From Cytophagales bacterium (GTDB lineage Bacteria; Bacteroidota; Bacteroidia; Cytophagales; Bernardetiaceae), in assembly GCA_013299045.1 (NCBI GenBank), contig JAAFJX010000033.1, positions 1 through 37,216 of the forward strand: a stretch of 37,216 nucleotides of DNA. The letters are read 5' to 3'. The position numbers were made by a program, and so were the translations under genes. The notes below the pieces were generated by a model. The model was not told where the DNA came from and did not search any database. It was given only the letters and a program-made list of their open reading frames with translations. This document shows positions 30,487 through 37,216 of the stretch, one piece after another (position 1 is the first letter of the stretch; every line of letters starts with the position of its first letter).

Positions 30487-31440
30487 ATGCAAAAGGTGCT
30501 TGTTACAGGTGCAGCGGGTTTTATAGGAAGTCGTTTGTGTCATTATTTACTAGAGTTAGGCAATTACCAAGTGTTTGGCTTGGATAATTTTGACCCTTTT
30601 TATGCCCAAAGCGCCAAAGAGAACAACCTTGCAGCCTTCAGAGGCTCGCCGCATTTTACCTTTGCAGAGCTAGACATCACCAACCATGGTGCGCTGCTAG
30701 ATTTTACGCCTGAGTCTGCCATTGTTGTACATTTAGCCGCTAAGGCGGGCGTAAGGCCAAGTATAGAAAACCCTATGCGCTACCAAGATGTGAACGTACG
30801 CGGAACTCAAAATATGCTAGACGTAGCCAAACGCAAAAACTGTAAGCAATTTGTATTTGCCTCATCAAGTAGCGTTTATGGAGTTAGCCCCACAACGCCT
30901 TGGTCTGAGTCGGACTCCGTCTTGCTACCTATCAGCCCTTATGCCGCCACCAAAATTGCGGGCGAACTTCTCGGGCACGTTTATGCGCATTTGTACAACA
31001 TACGCTTTTTGGCTTTGCGTTTTTTTACAGTCATCGGCCCTGCCCAGCGCCCTGACCTAGCCATTCATAAATTCATTGATGCCATTGAAAACGGCAAAGA
31101 ACTGACCCTCTACGGAGCCGGCAACACCGAGAGAGACTATACCTATGTGGGCGACGTGCTAGAGGCTATCCATGCAGCTATGCACTATGCGGGTAGCCAG
31201 TATGAAGTATTCAATATTGGTAATAACCGCCCAGTTACGCTTCTTAACTTAGTAAAAACCATAGAAAAAGTAGCTGGCAAAACAGCAAAAATCAAACATT
31301 TTCCAGAACAACCAGGCGATGTGCCTATTACCTACGCCAATATTGGCAAGGCGCAAGAAAAACTGGGTTATGCGCCCAAAACGAGCTTAGAAGATGGTGT
31401 AAGGGCTTTTGTAGAGTGGTACAAGACCAAGGCTCTGTAA
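30487..31440 (+). CDS. NAD-dependent UDP-sugar epimerase (UDP-glucuronate 4-epimerase-like)
   Basis: Short-chain-dehydrogenase enzyme that probably epimerises a UDP-sugar for surface polysaccharide. From the ATG at 30487 (317 residues) it opens with the Rossmann motif VLVTGAAGFIGSRLCHYLLE, has LAAKAGVRPSIENP, the catalytic Ser region FASSSSVYG and the Y-x3-K pair SPYAATKIAGE, then LRFFTVIGPAQRPDLA and RDYTYVGDV, all as in UDP-glucuronate 4-epimerases. The R-P after VIGPAQ and the P-x2-A dipeptide support that group over GalE. Position next to heptose and GT-C genes fits envelope glycan synthesis. Confidence 0.85.
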   Translation: MQKVLVTGAAGFIGSRLCHYLLELGNYQVFGLDNFDPFYAQSAKENNLAAFRGSPHFTFAELDITNHGALLDFTPESAIVVHLAAKAGVRPSIENPMRYQDVNVRGTQNMLDVAKRKNCKQFVFASSSSVYGVSPTTPWSESDSVLLPISPYAATKIAGELLGHVYAHLYNIRFLALRFFTVIGPAQRPDLAIHKFIDAIENGKELTLYGAGNTERDYTYVGDVLEAIHAAMHYAGSQYEVFNIGNNRPVTLLNLVKTIEKVAGKTAKIKHFPEQPGDVPITYANIGKAQEKLGYAPKTSLEDGVRAFVEWYKTKAL

Positions 31441-31466
31441 AGAGAGTTTGTATTCATCTCTGTCTG

Positions 31467-31498
31467 ATACGGTTTGAGGCTTGTTTCAAGCACCGTAT
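31467..31498. terminator. Bidirectional terminator-like hairpin
   Basis: ATACGGT (31467-31473) pairs with ACCGTAT (31492-31498), with an inner CTTG/CAAG. It lies between two convergent genes; the right arm overlaps the last codons of the RibD-like gene. Confidence 0.45.
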
Positions 31499-32025
31499 TC
31501 TATTTTGTAGGTCATTATTTGCAAGCCATTTTCGTAGTCTTCTGTTTCTATTAGTTGTAGTTTGCGCTTTTTGATAGATTGACCAAATAGTCTTACTCCT
31601 TGACCTAAAATCAAAGGATTTAACTTGAGTTTGAGTATATCAATTTTTTGATTGTCTAAAAGCCAACCTGCAAAAATACCGCCACCACATAAGTAAATGT
31701 CTGTTCCAATACTTGATTGTATTTTTTCTATTTCAGCAAGTTTCTTTTTAACAACTTGAATATTTGGGTCTGCTGTTTCAAACTTCAGGGTATCTGAAAA
31801 TATAAAATGTTTCATATTTGGATAGGCAGATTGCCCTTTTTGCAAACCATATTTGTACCCAAATTCGTATGTATTTCTCCCCATTATTACGGTATCAAAG
31901 TTTGCTAAGTCTGCTAAATACTTGTCTACACCACTTCCTGTTCCCACAAACCCACTAATGTCATCATTCAAGCCCGAAATAAATCCATCCATTGAACTTG
32001 CTACGTAGTAAATTATTTTTCTCAT
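31486..32025 (-). CDS. RibD C-terminal / dihydrofolate reductase-like protein
   Basis: A 179-residue protein of the RibD_C/dihydrofolate-reductase-like group (YyaP/YwjB type), an NADPH-binding fold with varied or unknown substrates. It starts MRKIIYYVASSMDGFIS, followed by FDTVIMGRNTYEFG, KHFIFSDTL, the glycine-rich DIYLCGGGIFAGWLLD and LKLNPLILGQGVRLFG, all typical. The gene seems more AT-rich than its neighbours and stands alone, which would fit acquisition by transfer. Role uncertain; not a classical FolA. Confidence 0.85.
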   Translation of the reverse strand: MRKIIYYVASSMDGFISGLNDDISGFVGTGSGVDKYLADLANFDTVIMGRNTYEFGYKYGLQKGQSAYPNMKHFIFSDTLKFETADPNIQVVKKKLAEIEKIQSSIGTDIYLCGGGIFAGWLLDNQKIDILKLKLNPLILGQGVRLFGQSIKKRKLQLIETEDYENGLQIMTYKIEYGA

Positions 32026-32313
32026 TCTGCCTTACTATGTTTTGTTGTTTGTTATTGAAGATATTTTTTGGGGTCTAAGCGCTAACGGAAAGAACCCAAC
32101 GCTGATGAAACACGAACTTGATTCCTCCCCAGCGGCGTTTTTTTACAGAGTTCAACTTATTTTTTATCTTTTTCATATCCAGAAACAAACCATATACTTA
32201 ATTTTTTCGGTTTAAGGAAGCCTGCAAAATCTTGTAAATAGAATCTATGAATTTTAGGATTTGCGTTGTTTGGCTGAATGTTGCTTATAACAAAGCACAG
32301 CAATCCCAAAACA

Positions 32314-34473
32314 TTATGCACCTTTGCGCCTATTCCTGCGCTTTTTTGTGTTATTGCCGCCTTTACTTTTTTGCTGGAAAGCAAAACTACCTCCAAGCAG
32401 CATTTTGTCTTCAATAGCGGCAGTTTGGGTAGCAGGGTTTCTGTTGTGTGTGGGCAGAGAATTAGCGTTCGAAGCCTTGTTACTAGCCTCAGCTAGCCAG
32501 GTTTGGTTTTTATCAATGCTTGCAACTACATCATTATGAATCTCTATGATTTCGGGAGCATTATTGGGTGATGTTAGGCGTTTACGCTCTTTTTGAGCCG
32601 CTTCGCGCCGGCTTTTAGCGCGGGCTAGCTGTGCATATTTGCGCGCTATAAAGTTTGTTTTAACAATATCATCAACCAATTTGGCATTTTCTGCTCTTAC
32701 CTCCTGCTTGATATATTTTTCTATCATTAAACTCGCCATAGGTGCAGCCCATACACCTCCAAAGCCTGCATTTTCAACAAAAACGGCAATAGCAATTTTA
32801 GGGTTAGTGCGTGGAGCAAATGCTATAAAAATAGAGTGGTCGTCTCCGTGTGGATTTTGTGCTGTACCTGTTTTTCCACAAATACTGATGTCATCAATAT
32901 ATGCCTTGTGCCCAGTACCAACACGCACCACATCTAACATGGCATCTACAATAGGCTCATAAAAACGAGGCTCAACAGTGGTGGCGTGCTTCATTTTATT
33001 GTGTGGCAGAGCAGTTTTTTGTTTACCATCGTTCACAGATTGCACCAAATGCGGCGTTATATAATGACCCCGATTAGCCATAATAGCTGCTAAATTGGCC
33101 AGTTGTAAAGGTGTAGCGCTTACTTCACCCTGCCCTATGCTCATGGAGTAAATATTTGCTAAACGCCAATTGGACTTTCTACCCTTATATTTTTTATCAT
33201 AATATTCTACCGAGGGCAATCTCCCTGCCTTCTCTTCTACCAAATCGGGGCAAATCTTTTTGCCAAACCCAAAGGACTCTGCGTGTTTATACCATGCCTT
33301 TAGGCCTATTCTGGCATCTTCGTCGGGGTCTTCGGAGCGGCCCTGGCGGATAATTTTGTTAAACGTTTTGTAATAAAATGGATTACAAGAGTGCATAATA
33401 GACCCATGTAAGTTGAGCGGGCTTCTATGAAAGTGGCATTTAACAAGCTCCTGTGAGCAGCTCAGGCGCGTATGAACGCTGTCAATAACACCGTCTTGTA
33501 GGCCAATAAGCGCCTGTAGGAGCTTAAAAGTAGAGCCTGGTGGATAAGCTGCACTGACTGCACGGTTAAAAAGTGGCTTTTCAGGGTTATTTAAAAGTTC
33601 TACGTATTTCTTTTTATTTTCAGTATCCGAATGACTCAATACTGTTGGGTCATAGTTTGGCGATGTTATCATGGCAAGAACTTCGCCAGAGGAAGGCTCA
33701 ATAGCCACTATGCTGCCAGACTTATTGTTCATCAATAGTTCACCAAACTCTTGCAACTGAATATCAATCGTTGTAGTAATGTCTGAACCTGTTTGTGCTA
33801 GTGTATCAAAAGCCCCGTCGCGATAACTGCCTTTATTAACCCCTCGCGCATCAACCATCGTGAAGCGAGTACCGCGGCGGCCACGCAGAATGTTCTCATA
33901 GCTGCGCTCTAGTCCAGACTTTCCAACAAAATCGCCTTGTCCATAGTAAGAACTTGTATCTTTTCTGAGCTGGTCTGGGCTAATTTCTTTAACATAGCCA
34001 AGTACGTTGGCCAAGTTAGGATAATGGTATTGCCGAATACCACGAGCTTCTACAACCACGCCTGGCGCGTCGCTGATACGGTCTTGTAGCCGTGCAAAAT
34101 CTTCTTGAGAAACCGCTTTAACTAATGTGTAGGGTTTAAAGCGCTGTAGGCCTTCTTGGGAGGCTTCGAGGTGGCGGCGAAAAGTACTAATATCCATGCC
34201 GAGCAACCCGCAAAATGACGCTGTATCTTTTATATGAAATGCGTCCGCTATTATCTTTATATCAAAAACTAACTTATTCTCTACCAATAGTTTATTATTT
34301 CTGTCATATATCATACCGCGTAGAGGGTGCTCCGTTTCTTGGCTTAGCGAGTTTCTACGAGCCTCCGCCTCTAGGTCGGGAGACTGAACCTGTAGCCAAA
34401 ATAGTCGGCTTAGATACAGCAAACCAACTAGAATAGCAGCAGCCTGAACAATATATGAACGGGTAATATTCAA
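32314..34473 (-). CDS. mrdA: Penicillin-binding protein 2
   Basis: Transpeptidase of the elongation machinery, anchored in the inner membrane. The 719 residues show an N-terminal membrane helix (about 8-27), the dimerisation-domain motif RGMIYDRN (52-59), SxxK with S314 and K317 (PGSTFK), SxN at S362-N364 (HSCNPF) and KTG at 534-536 (CGKTGTAQ). After the catalytic domain a tail from about 605 is basic and low in hydrophobics, ending NTKKRRNRRKGA; standard PBP2 ends about a hundred residues earlier. No mreBCD or rodA is adjacent, unlike the usual cluster, and the gene faces a DUF3467 gene across 337 bp. A possible leader hairpin was not found. Confidence 0.93.
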   Translation of the reverse strand: MNITRSYIVQAAAILVGLLYLSRLFWLQVQSPDLEAEARRNSLSQETEHPLRGMIYDRNNKLLVENKLVFDIKIIADAFHIKDTASFCGLLGMDISTFRRHLEASQEGLQRFKPYTLVKAVSQEDFARLQDRISDAPGVVVEARGIRQYHYPNLANVLGYVKEISPDQLRKDTSSYYGQGDFVGKSGLERSYENILRGRRGTRFTMVDARGVNKGSYRDGAFDTLAQTGSDITTTIDIQLQEFGELLMNNKSGSIVAIEPSSGEVLAMITSPNYDPTVLSHSDTENKKKYVELLNNPEKPLFNRAVSAAYPPGSTFKLLQALIGLQDGVIDSVHTRLSCSQELVKCHFHRSPLNLHGSIMHSCNPFYYKTFNKIIRQGRSEDPDEDARIGLKAWYKHAESFGFGKKICPDLVEEKAGRLPSVEYYDKKYKGRKSNWRLANIYSMSIGQGEVSATPLQLANLAAIMANRGHYITPHLVQSVNDGKQKTALPHNKMKHATTVEPRFYEPIVDAMLDVVRVGTGHKAYIDDISICGKTGTAQNPHGDDHSIFIAFAPRTNPKIAIAVFVENAGFGGVWAAPMASLMIEKYIKQEVRAENAKLVDDIVKTNFIARKYAQLARAKSRREAAQKERKRLTSPNNAPEIIEIHNDVVASIDKNQTWLAEASNKASNANSLPTHNRNPATQTAAIEDKMLLGGSFAFQQKSKGGNNTKKRRNRRKGA

Positions 34474-34810
34474 GGTAAAAAGGGGCTAAACAACGTTAAA
34501 TAGCCGTAAGTTAGATAATTTGACTATGCCGCAGTATTTCTGTGCATCAAAACAAACACTTTTTTTAAACGAAGTCAATTTTTTTTAATATTTTTTTTGT
34601 GTTTTTTTCGTAGCGTCTATAAAACTCTTTCACAATGGCTTGGCTTATAAAGTACAGACCACTAACGAAGTTAAATCTTATTTTTTAGGATTTGATGAGG
34701 CCAAAACTTTTTTTTTGAGGTCATTCCTTTATTTTAAGTTACTTTTTTTGCATATTCGCACAAATGCCCTTACTATTGCGTTTTTAAGCCACAATCAATC
34801 GCATTGCGCC
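34474..34810. other. Divergent intergenic region between mrdA and the DUF3467 gene
   Basis: 337 bp with many T-runs. A frame from 34640 joins the DUF3467 gene but codes for a hydrophobic, aromatic-rich stretch that does not look conserved. A possible promoter is TTTG at 34714-34717 and TACTTTTT at 34740-34747. No other structure seen. Confidence 0.4.
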
Positions 34811-35122
34811 ATGCAAGAAAACGAACAAAATCAACTGAATATAGAGCTTCCCGAAGACGTAGCCGAGGGAACTTACTCTAACATGGTCATTATTGCACAC
34901 TCACACAGCGACTTTGTGCTCGATTTTGTGCGTATAGTACCAGGTGCACCACGTGCCAAGGTCAAATCACGCATTATTCTTACCCCCGAACACGCCAAAC
35001 GCCTCATGAAAGCCCTGCAAGACAATGTTGAAAAATATGAAACAGCCTTTGGCAGAATCCAAATTCATAATGAGCCTTCCGTTTACCCTATGAACTTTGG
35101 TAGCACCATGGGTGAAGCCTAA
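34811..35122 (+). CDS. DUF3467 family protein
   Basis: A 103-residue soluble protein of the DUF3467 family, common in Bacteroidota and of unknown function. The family block EGTYSNMVIIAHSHSDFVLDFVRIVPG is seen at residues about 19-45 (here quoted in part: YSNMVIIAHSHSDFVLDF), then AKVKSRIILTPEHAKRLMKAL and a C-terminal helix. The ATG at 34811 fits the family's charged start MQENEQNQLNIELPEDVAEG; the frame extends upstream to 34640 but that part is not protein-like. A possible promoter lies at 34714-34747. It precedes the MFS gene by 49 bp. Confidence 0.85.
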   Translation: MQENEQNQLNIELPEDVAEGTYSNMVIIAHSHSDFVLDFVRIVPGAPRAKVKSRIILTPEHAKRLMKALQDNVEKYETAFGRIQIHNEPSVYPMNFGSTMGEA

Positions 35123-35171
35123 AACTTTTTAGATTCTTATCTCATACAAGACGCAGCCTAATTTTAAAAAT

Positions 35172-36404
35172 ATGAGCACTCCTCAGCCCATGCGCAACGC
35201 CAAGTTACTCAACGTTGCTGTCATCATTGCAGCTTTAGGCTACTTCGTGGATATTTATGACCTCGTTTTGTTTAGCATTGTGCGGGTGCAAAGTCTAAAG
35301 TCCTTGGGTTTTTCGGGCGAGGAGCTTACCAGCAAAGGCATTTTGCTGATAGATATGCAAATGCTTGGAATGTTGGTAGGTGGCGTACTATGGGGGGTGC
35401 TGGGCGACAAAAAAGGCCGTTTATCGGTTCTTTTTGGTTCTATTCTTACTTATTCTCTGGCCAATATTGCCAATGGTTTTGTGGACAACATAACAAGCTA
35501 TGCCATCTGGCGTTTTATTGCGGGTGTGGGCTTGGCTGGTGAACTAGGCGCAGGCATTACACTGGTGGCTGAGGTCTTGCCCAAAGAAAAACGTGGCTAT
35601 GGTACTATGATAGTGGCCGTTATTGGCCTTACTGGAGCTGTAGTAGCTGGTTTTTTGCATAATTACTTTGACTGGCGCGTTTGTTATTTCGTAGGCGGAG
35701 GCTTGGGGCTAAGCCTGCTGCTGTTGCGAATTGGTATGGCAGAGTCTGGTATGTTTGCACAAAGCCAAGAAAAAGGTATCTCTAGAGGCAACTTTTTTGC
35801 CTTATTCACCAACAAGACAAGGCTCATCAAGTACTTACGCTGTATTTTTATTGGACTAACCACCTGGTACGTTATTGGCATTTTGGTTACTTTCTCTCCT
35901 GAGTTTGCCAAAGCCCTGAGCGTGGTGGGCGAGGTGTCGGCGGGTACAGCTATTATGTATGCCTATGCGGGTTTAGTAGTAGGCGACCTCATCAGCGGAG
36001 CACTTAGCCAATGGCTCAAAAGCCGCATCAAGGTCATGTTTATCTTCCTAACAGCCAACATCCTTGCCGTAGGAATATTCTTGAACGCTCAAGGCGTTAC
36101 GGCCAATACACTCTATTGGCTTTGTGCCTTTCTGGGAGTTGCATCAGGCTTCTGGGTGATTTTTGTAACAATAGCCGCCGAACAATTTGGCACAAACCTA
36201 CGTGCCACTGTTACCACCACCGTACCCAACTTTGTGAGAGGTGCGCTCGTACCGCTAACCGTATTGTTTCAAACTCTTAATAAAACTTATGGTATTCTCA
36301 ACGCGGCTGTTGCGGTAGGTATTTTTACCCTTTGTGTGGCCATGCTTGCGCTCTATGGTCTCAAAGAAACTTTCCACGAGGATTTGGACTACCAAGAGCA
36401 TTGA
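35172..36404 (+). CDS. Major facilitator superfamily transporter
   Basis: Inner-membrane secondary transporter with 12 predicted helices in 410 residues. Signature motif A is present as GVLGDKKGRLSVL (about 75-87); motif-like RFIAGVGLAGELGAGITLVAE (about 116-136) marks the fourth helix. It resembles sugar- or aromatic-acid-proton symporters more than drug exporters, but no substrate is fixed by sequence. It follows the DUF3467 gene after 49 bp and may be co-transcribed. Confidence 0.85.
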   Translation: MSTPQPMRNAKLLNVAVIIAALGYFVDIYDLVLFSIVRVQSLKSLGFSGEELTSKGILLIDMQMLGMLVGGVLWGVLGDKKGRLSVLFGSILTYSLANIANGFVDNITSYAIWRFIAGVGLAGELGAGITLVAEVLPKEKRGYGTMIVAVIGLTGAVVAGFLHNYFDWRVCYFVGGGLGLSLLLLRIGMAESGMFAQSQEKGISRGNFFALFTNKTRLIKYLRCIFIGLTTWYVIGILVTFSPEFAKALSVVGEVSAGTAIMYAYAGLVVGDLISGALSQWLKSRIKVMFIFLTANILAVGIFLNAQGVTANTLYWLCAFLGVASGFWVIFVTIAAEQFGTNLRATVTTTVPNFVRGALVPLTVLFQTLNKTYGILNAAVAVGIFTLCVAMLALYGLKETFHEDLDYQEH

Positions 36405-36420
36405 TTTTGAGTAGGCCTTT

Positions 36421-36453
36421 TTGAGTTTAACACGCAGATATACCTTACCTTTG
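36421..36453 (+). promoter_or_regulatory. Promoter of the lipoprotein gene
   Basis: TTG at 36421-36423, 22 nt, then TACCTTTG at 36446-36453; the ATG follows 62 bp later. Confidence 0.5.
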
Positions 36454-36515
36454 CAAGTAACATGGCATAGTACAAGCTTACTACTACTTTTTATTTCAAA
36501 TTAAATCTATGTTTT

Positions 36516-37070
36516 ATGTTGAAAAACCTAAAAACCTACTGGCTGTTGCCTTGGGTGCTGGCTTTTGTGCTGGGCTGCCAAAAAGAAAAAGTCCCTGAAC
36601 CGCAAGAAGTGAAGGTCTGTGAAGCACCCGTCTTCTTTTTGGACACCGCCCAACTTCCCCCACCGGCCCTTTATTGCAGAGACGAAGAAGCCCCTTCCTT
36701 TGAGAAAGAGGAACTTCATAAGCTCCTACAAGGCAGGTGGCTAGCTGTGCAACAGACTGGTAACGAACTCTCTGGATACGACCCCATGCCAATGATGGCT
36801 GACACCCTCGGCGGCAATTTTTCTGCCCTCATCATTACCAAGGACTCCTTGTTTTACTTTGCAAACACTTTTTCTGCCGCGAGGTTTAAAGCGCCCCTTG
36901 AGATTGTGCAGAGCACTGTTTCTGGTAAATGGGTAGGCCGATTCACACATTTAGATGGTGGTAGAAGATTTGTACACTATCTCTATGTCTGTGGCAATGG
37001 TATGCTATCGTTTGATAGAACCTATGTTACAGAAAATTACGATGATTTTATTGCGTTCAAAAAAATTTAA
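36516..37070 (+). CDS. Lipoprotein of unknown function
   Basis: A 184-residue secreted lipoprotein. The N terminus MLKNLKTYWLLPWVLAFVLG ends in a lipobox, with Cys21 as the acylated residue (FVLGC). No known domain: the mature part has a Pro/Glu-rich start, a central GNFSALIITKDSLFYF and a C-terminal RTYVTENYDDFIAFKKI that looks like small beta-barrel strands, as in lipocalin-like Bacteroidota lipoproteins. Residues +2 to +5 after the Cys are QKEK, with one acidic residue, so surface export is not indicated either way. A hairpin follows the stop. Confidence 0.7.
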   Translation: MLKNLKTYWLLPWVLAFVLGCQKEKVPEPQEVKVCEAPVFFLDTAQLPPPALYCRDEEAPSFEKEELHKLLQGRWLAVQQTGNELSGYDPMPMMADTLGGNFSALIITKDSLFYFANTFSAARFKAPLEIVQSTVSGKWVGRFTHLDGGRRFVHYLYVCGNGMLSFDRTYVTENYDDFIAFKKI

Positions 37071-37082
37071 TCTTATCTCTAC

Positions 37083-37120
37083 GAGACCAGTGCGCAGGCC
37101 CGTCAAAATTCCTGTGGTCT
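37083..37120 (+). terminator. Terminator-like hairpin after the lipoprotein gene
   Basis: AGACCA and CAGG on the left pair with CCTG and TGGTCT on the right, with a 5-nt bulge on the left, followed by TTTCATTATTTTT. Confidence 0.5.
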
Positions 37121-37216
37121 TTCATTATTTTTAGTCTCAAGGTATTTTTAAATAAAAAGAATTATTCTTATCAGCATTTTTGTAAGAAACTATTACATCA
37201 AATGCAACCCTTGTTT

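Noticed and set aside
32026-32313. An integron-like attC site near the RibD-like gene (CCCAACGCTG with CAGCGGCGTTTTT)
   Set aside because: The inverted repeat is imperfect, the GTTRRRY end is missing and no integrase or further cassettes are seen. It may be a weak terminator.
32157-32414. An 85-residue frame at the mrdA 3' end
   Set aside because: It overlaps the PBP2 tail in another frame and has no family likeness; it probably arises from the Lys-rich tail coding.
34640-34810. N-terminal extension of the DUF3467 protein
   Set aside because: The stretch is hydrophobic and unlike the family start; a possible promoter lies inside it, and the ATG at 34811 matches the family N terminus.

Overview
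The window looks like a chromosomal segment of a Bacteroidota bacterium, probably of the Cytophagales type. Families typical of that phylum are present (DUF4783, DUF3467, a TonB-dependent receptor, a heptose kinase), Shine-Dalgarno sequences are weak, and many genes are preceded by the Bacteroidota -7 element TAnnTTTG, often with a TTG/TTTG about 17-22 nt upstream. Most of the window is housekeeping and envelope genes; one accessory island (about 3.5-11 kb) carries a type I restriction-modification operon full of repeats.

Layout. 0.2-3.4 kb: a long D-Ala-D-Ala ligase-like protein (-) and a STELLO/DUF288-like glycosyltransferase (+). 3.5-11 kb (-): hsdM, a REP-associated tyrosine transposase (RAYT), hsdS, a GxxExxY protein and hsdR. 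The RAYT reading frame contains four REP hairpins and three arrays built on 18-bp units, two more REPs lie just downstream of it, and a seventh lies inside hsdM. A second dispersed repeat family (core GTCTGAATCAGGATT) sits inside hsdS and at its junctions. 11.1-12.2 kb: a secreted zinc phospholipase C/S1-P1-like hydrolase. 12.3-15.9 kb (-): a sulfane-sulfur operon of ArsR-type repressor, TauE/SafE exporter, two YeeE/YedE-type membrane proteins and a CstB-like persulfide dioxygenase-rhodanese fusion.

16.1-20.2 kb (+): DUF2147, DUF1697, ClpS and a TonB-dependent receptor. 20.2-24.5 kb (-): a 45-aa membrane peptide, a TPR protein, DUF4783 and glutamine-dependent NAD synthetase. 25-27.1 kb: ribosome recycling factor (+), a CAT-anticodon tRNA, a protein with two Tudor-like domains and a STAS/SpoIIAA-like protein. 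27.4-27.5 kb: a compact promoter-hairpin-T-run unit, a candidate small RNA that may also terminate the facing gene. 27.5-31.4 kb: heptose-7-phosphate kinase, a polytopic GT-C-like glycosyltransferase and a UDP-sugar epimerase, suggesting a surface-polysaccharide theme. 31.5-37.2 kb: RibD/DHFR-like reductase, PBP2, DUF3467, an MFS transporter and a lipoprotein.

The most unusual part is the RAYT/REP complex. The transposase gene carries its presumed substrate hairpins as protein-coding sequence, expanded in frame in two loops, and sits inside a restriction operon whose methylase also carries a REP-derived segment. The sulfur operon is functionally coherent and resembles the known bigR and cst systems, with an operator-like palindrome between the promoter elements.
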